Source: JANNHK01 sp031404355
Lineage (GTDB): Bacteria > Actinomycetota > Acidimicrobiia > IMCC26256 > PALSA-610
Direction: 5' to 3'
DNA length: 15,863 bases
NCBI GenBank assembly: GCA_031404355.1
Contig: JANNHK010000024.1
Coordinates: forward strand, 1-15,863
The stretch's first letter is position 1, and every line of letters begins with the position of its first letter. The notes under the pieces were generated by a model. It did not search any database. It was not told the origin of the DNA and saw only the letters and a list, made by a program, of their open reading frames with translations. Of this stretch, positions 15,549 to 15,863 are shown piece after piece. The position numbers were made by a program, and so were the translations under genes.

Positions 15549-15863
15549 CTACCGGTGAAGACGCTCGTTGACAAAGGCTTCGCCGTCGATAGGCGTGATA
15601 CCGGCTTGTGAGAGGAAGTTGCATCGACTTCGGGAAATGACCGAGTCTCCTCCCCCGGTGTATGAGGTTCCATCGTTCCGATACCGGGCCATCGTGAGGT
15701 AGCTCGCGTGTCGCGCTCGGGTGATCGCCACGTACAGCAGTCTGCGGTCTTCCTCCGAGTCATCAGAGAGAGGTGACGGGAAGAGTTCGTTCTCTACACC
15801 CATCGTGACGACTACATCGAACGTCAGTCCCTTCGAGCGTGCGACCGTCATGATTGAGACTCC
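15549..15863 (-). CDS. UvrD/PcrA-like superfamily 1 helicase, C-terminal end (cut by the window edge)
   Basis: The frame is open to the right edge, so only the last 104 residues are seen. They contain the motif V region SIMTVARSKGLTFDVVVTMG (the usual form is T-V-H-x-SKGLEFD, here Ala replaces His), then ENELFPSP and DDSEEDRRLLYVAITRARH, the motif VI of UvrD-type helicases with its arginine. The tail TYTGGGDSVISRSRCNFLSQ reads like the usual end (the first residues in the protein are TSYTGGGDS) before AGITPIDGEAFVNERLHR. SF1A helicases unwind DNA 3' to 5' in repair, plasmid replication, and several phage-defence systems. Which of these applies cannot be decided from the end alone. Codon use is less GC-biased than in the genes to the left. 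Confidence 0.85.
   Translation of the reverse strand, partial: GVSIMTVARSKGLTFDVVVTMGVENELFPSPLSDDSEEDRRLLYVAITRARHASYLTMARYRNDGTSYTGGGDSVISRSRCNFLSQAGITPIDGEAFVNERLHR

Overview
The window is about 15.9 kb of mostly very GC-rich DNA (roughly two thirds G+C) with dense genes, GTG and TTG starts next to ATG, and many GC-only hairpins. The gene families point to a high-GC actinobacterium. The MazF pair and the secreted lipoproteins, one with a neocarzinostatin-type domain, suggest Acidimicrobiia or a relative, but that placement is an inference.

Left part (1-4940): an Uup-like ABC-F ATPase on the + strand converges on a small SnoaL/NTF2-like protein on the - strand. A perfect 38-bp palindrome lies between them and is probably a two-way terminator. 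Divergent from the SnoaL gene is a large ATPase-type LuxR regulator. Its C-terminal LuxR helix-turn-helix is intact but lies one frame away from the ATPase frame. Straight after it comes the C-terminal relic of a small toxin-like protein, then an intact ribbon-helix-helix antitoxin and a frameshifted relic that resembles a YgiT/MqsA-type zinc finger.

Middle part (5397-10150, all - strand): in transcription order these are hen1 (RNA 3'-terminal ribose 2'-O-methyltransferase), pnkp (RNA 5'-kinase, 2',3'-phosphatase and ligase, overlapping hen1 by 4 nt), an antitoxin-like helical protein and a MazF/PemK endoribonuclease toxin. MazF-family enzymes are known to leave 5'-OH and 2',3'-cyclic phosphate ends, which are the ends Pnkp/Hen1 repairs. 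A co-oriented toxin plus RNA-repair block is the most interesting arrangement here. The gene families themselves are known; the functional link is a hypothesis.

Right part (10262-15059): a short mycothiol-dependent maleylpyruvate-isomerase-like protein, a secreted alpha/beta hydrolase lipoprotein fused to a neocarzinostatin-like domain, and a 62-codon ORF are all on the - strand. A 28-codon relic of a second, paralogous alpha/beta hydrolase follows. Divergent from these is a secreted penicillin-acylase-family Ntn hydrolase on the + strand.

Far right (15060-15863): base composition drops to near 50% G+C in places. A UvrD-like helicase runs in from beyond the right edge on the - strand, followed by a small basic protein with an apparent frameshift and a nested hairpin terminator. 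This looks like the edge of a different, possibly transferred, block.

Several reading frames are broken at points where both halves look conserved. These may be real decay or single-base sequence errors, and the raw reads would decide. I saw no rRNA, tRNA, CRISPR array or insertion sequence.
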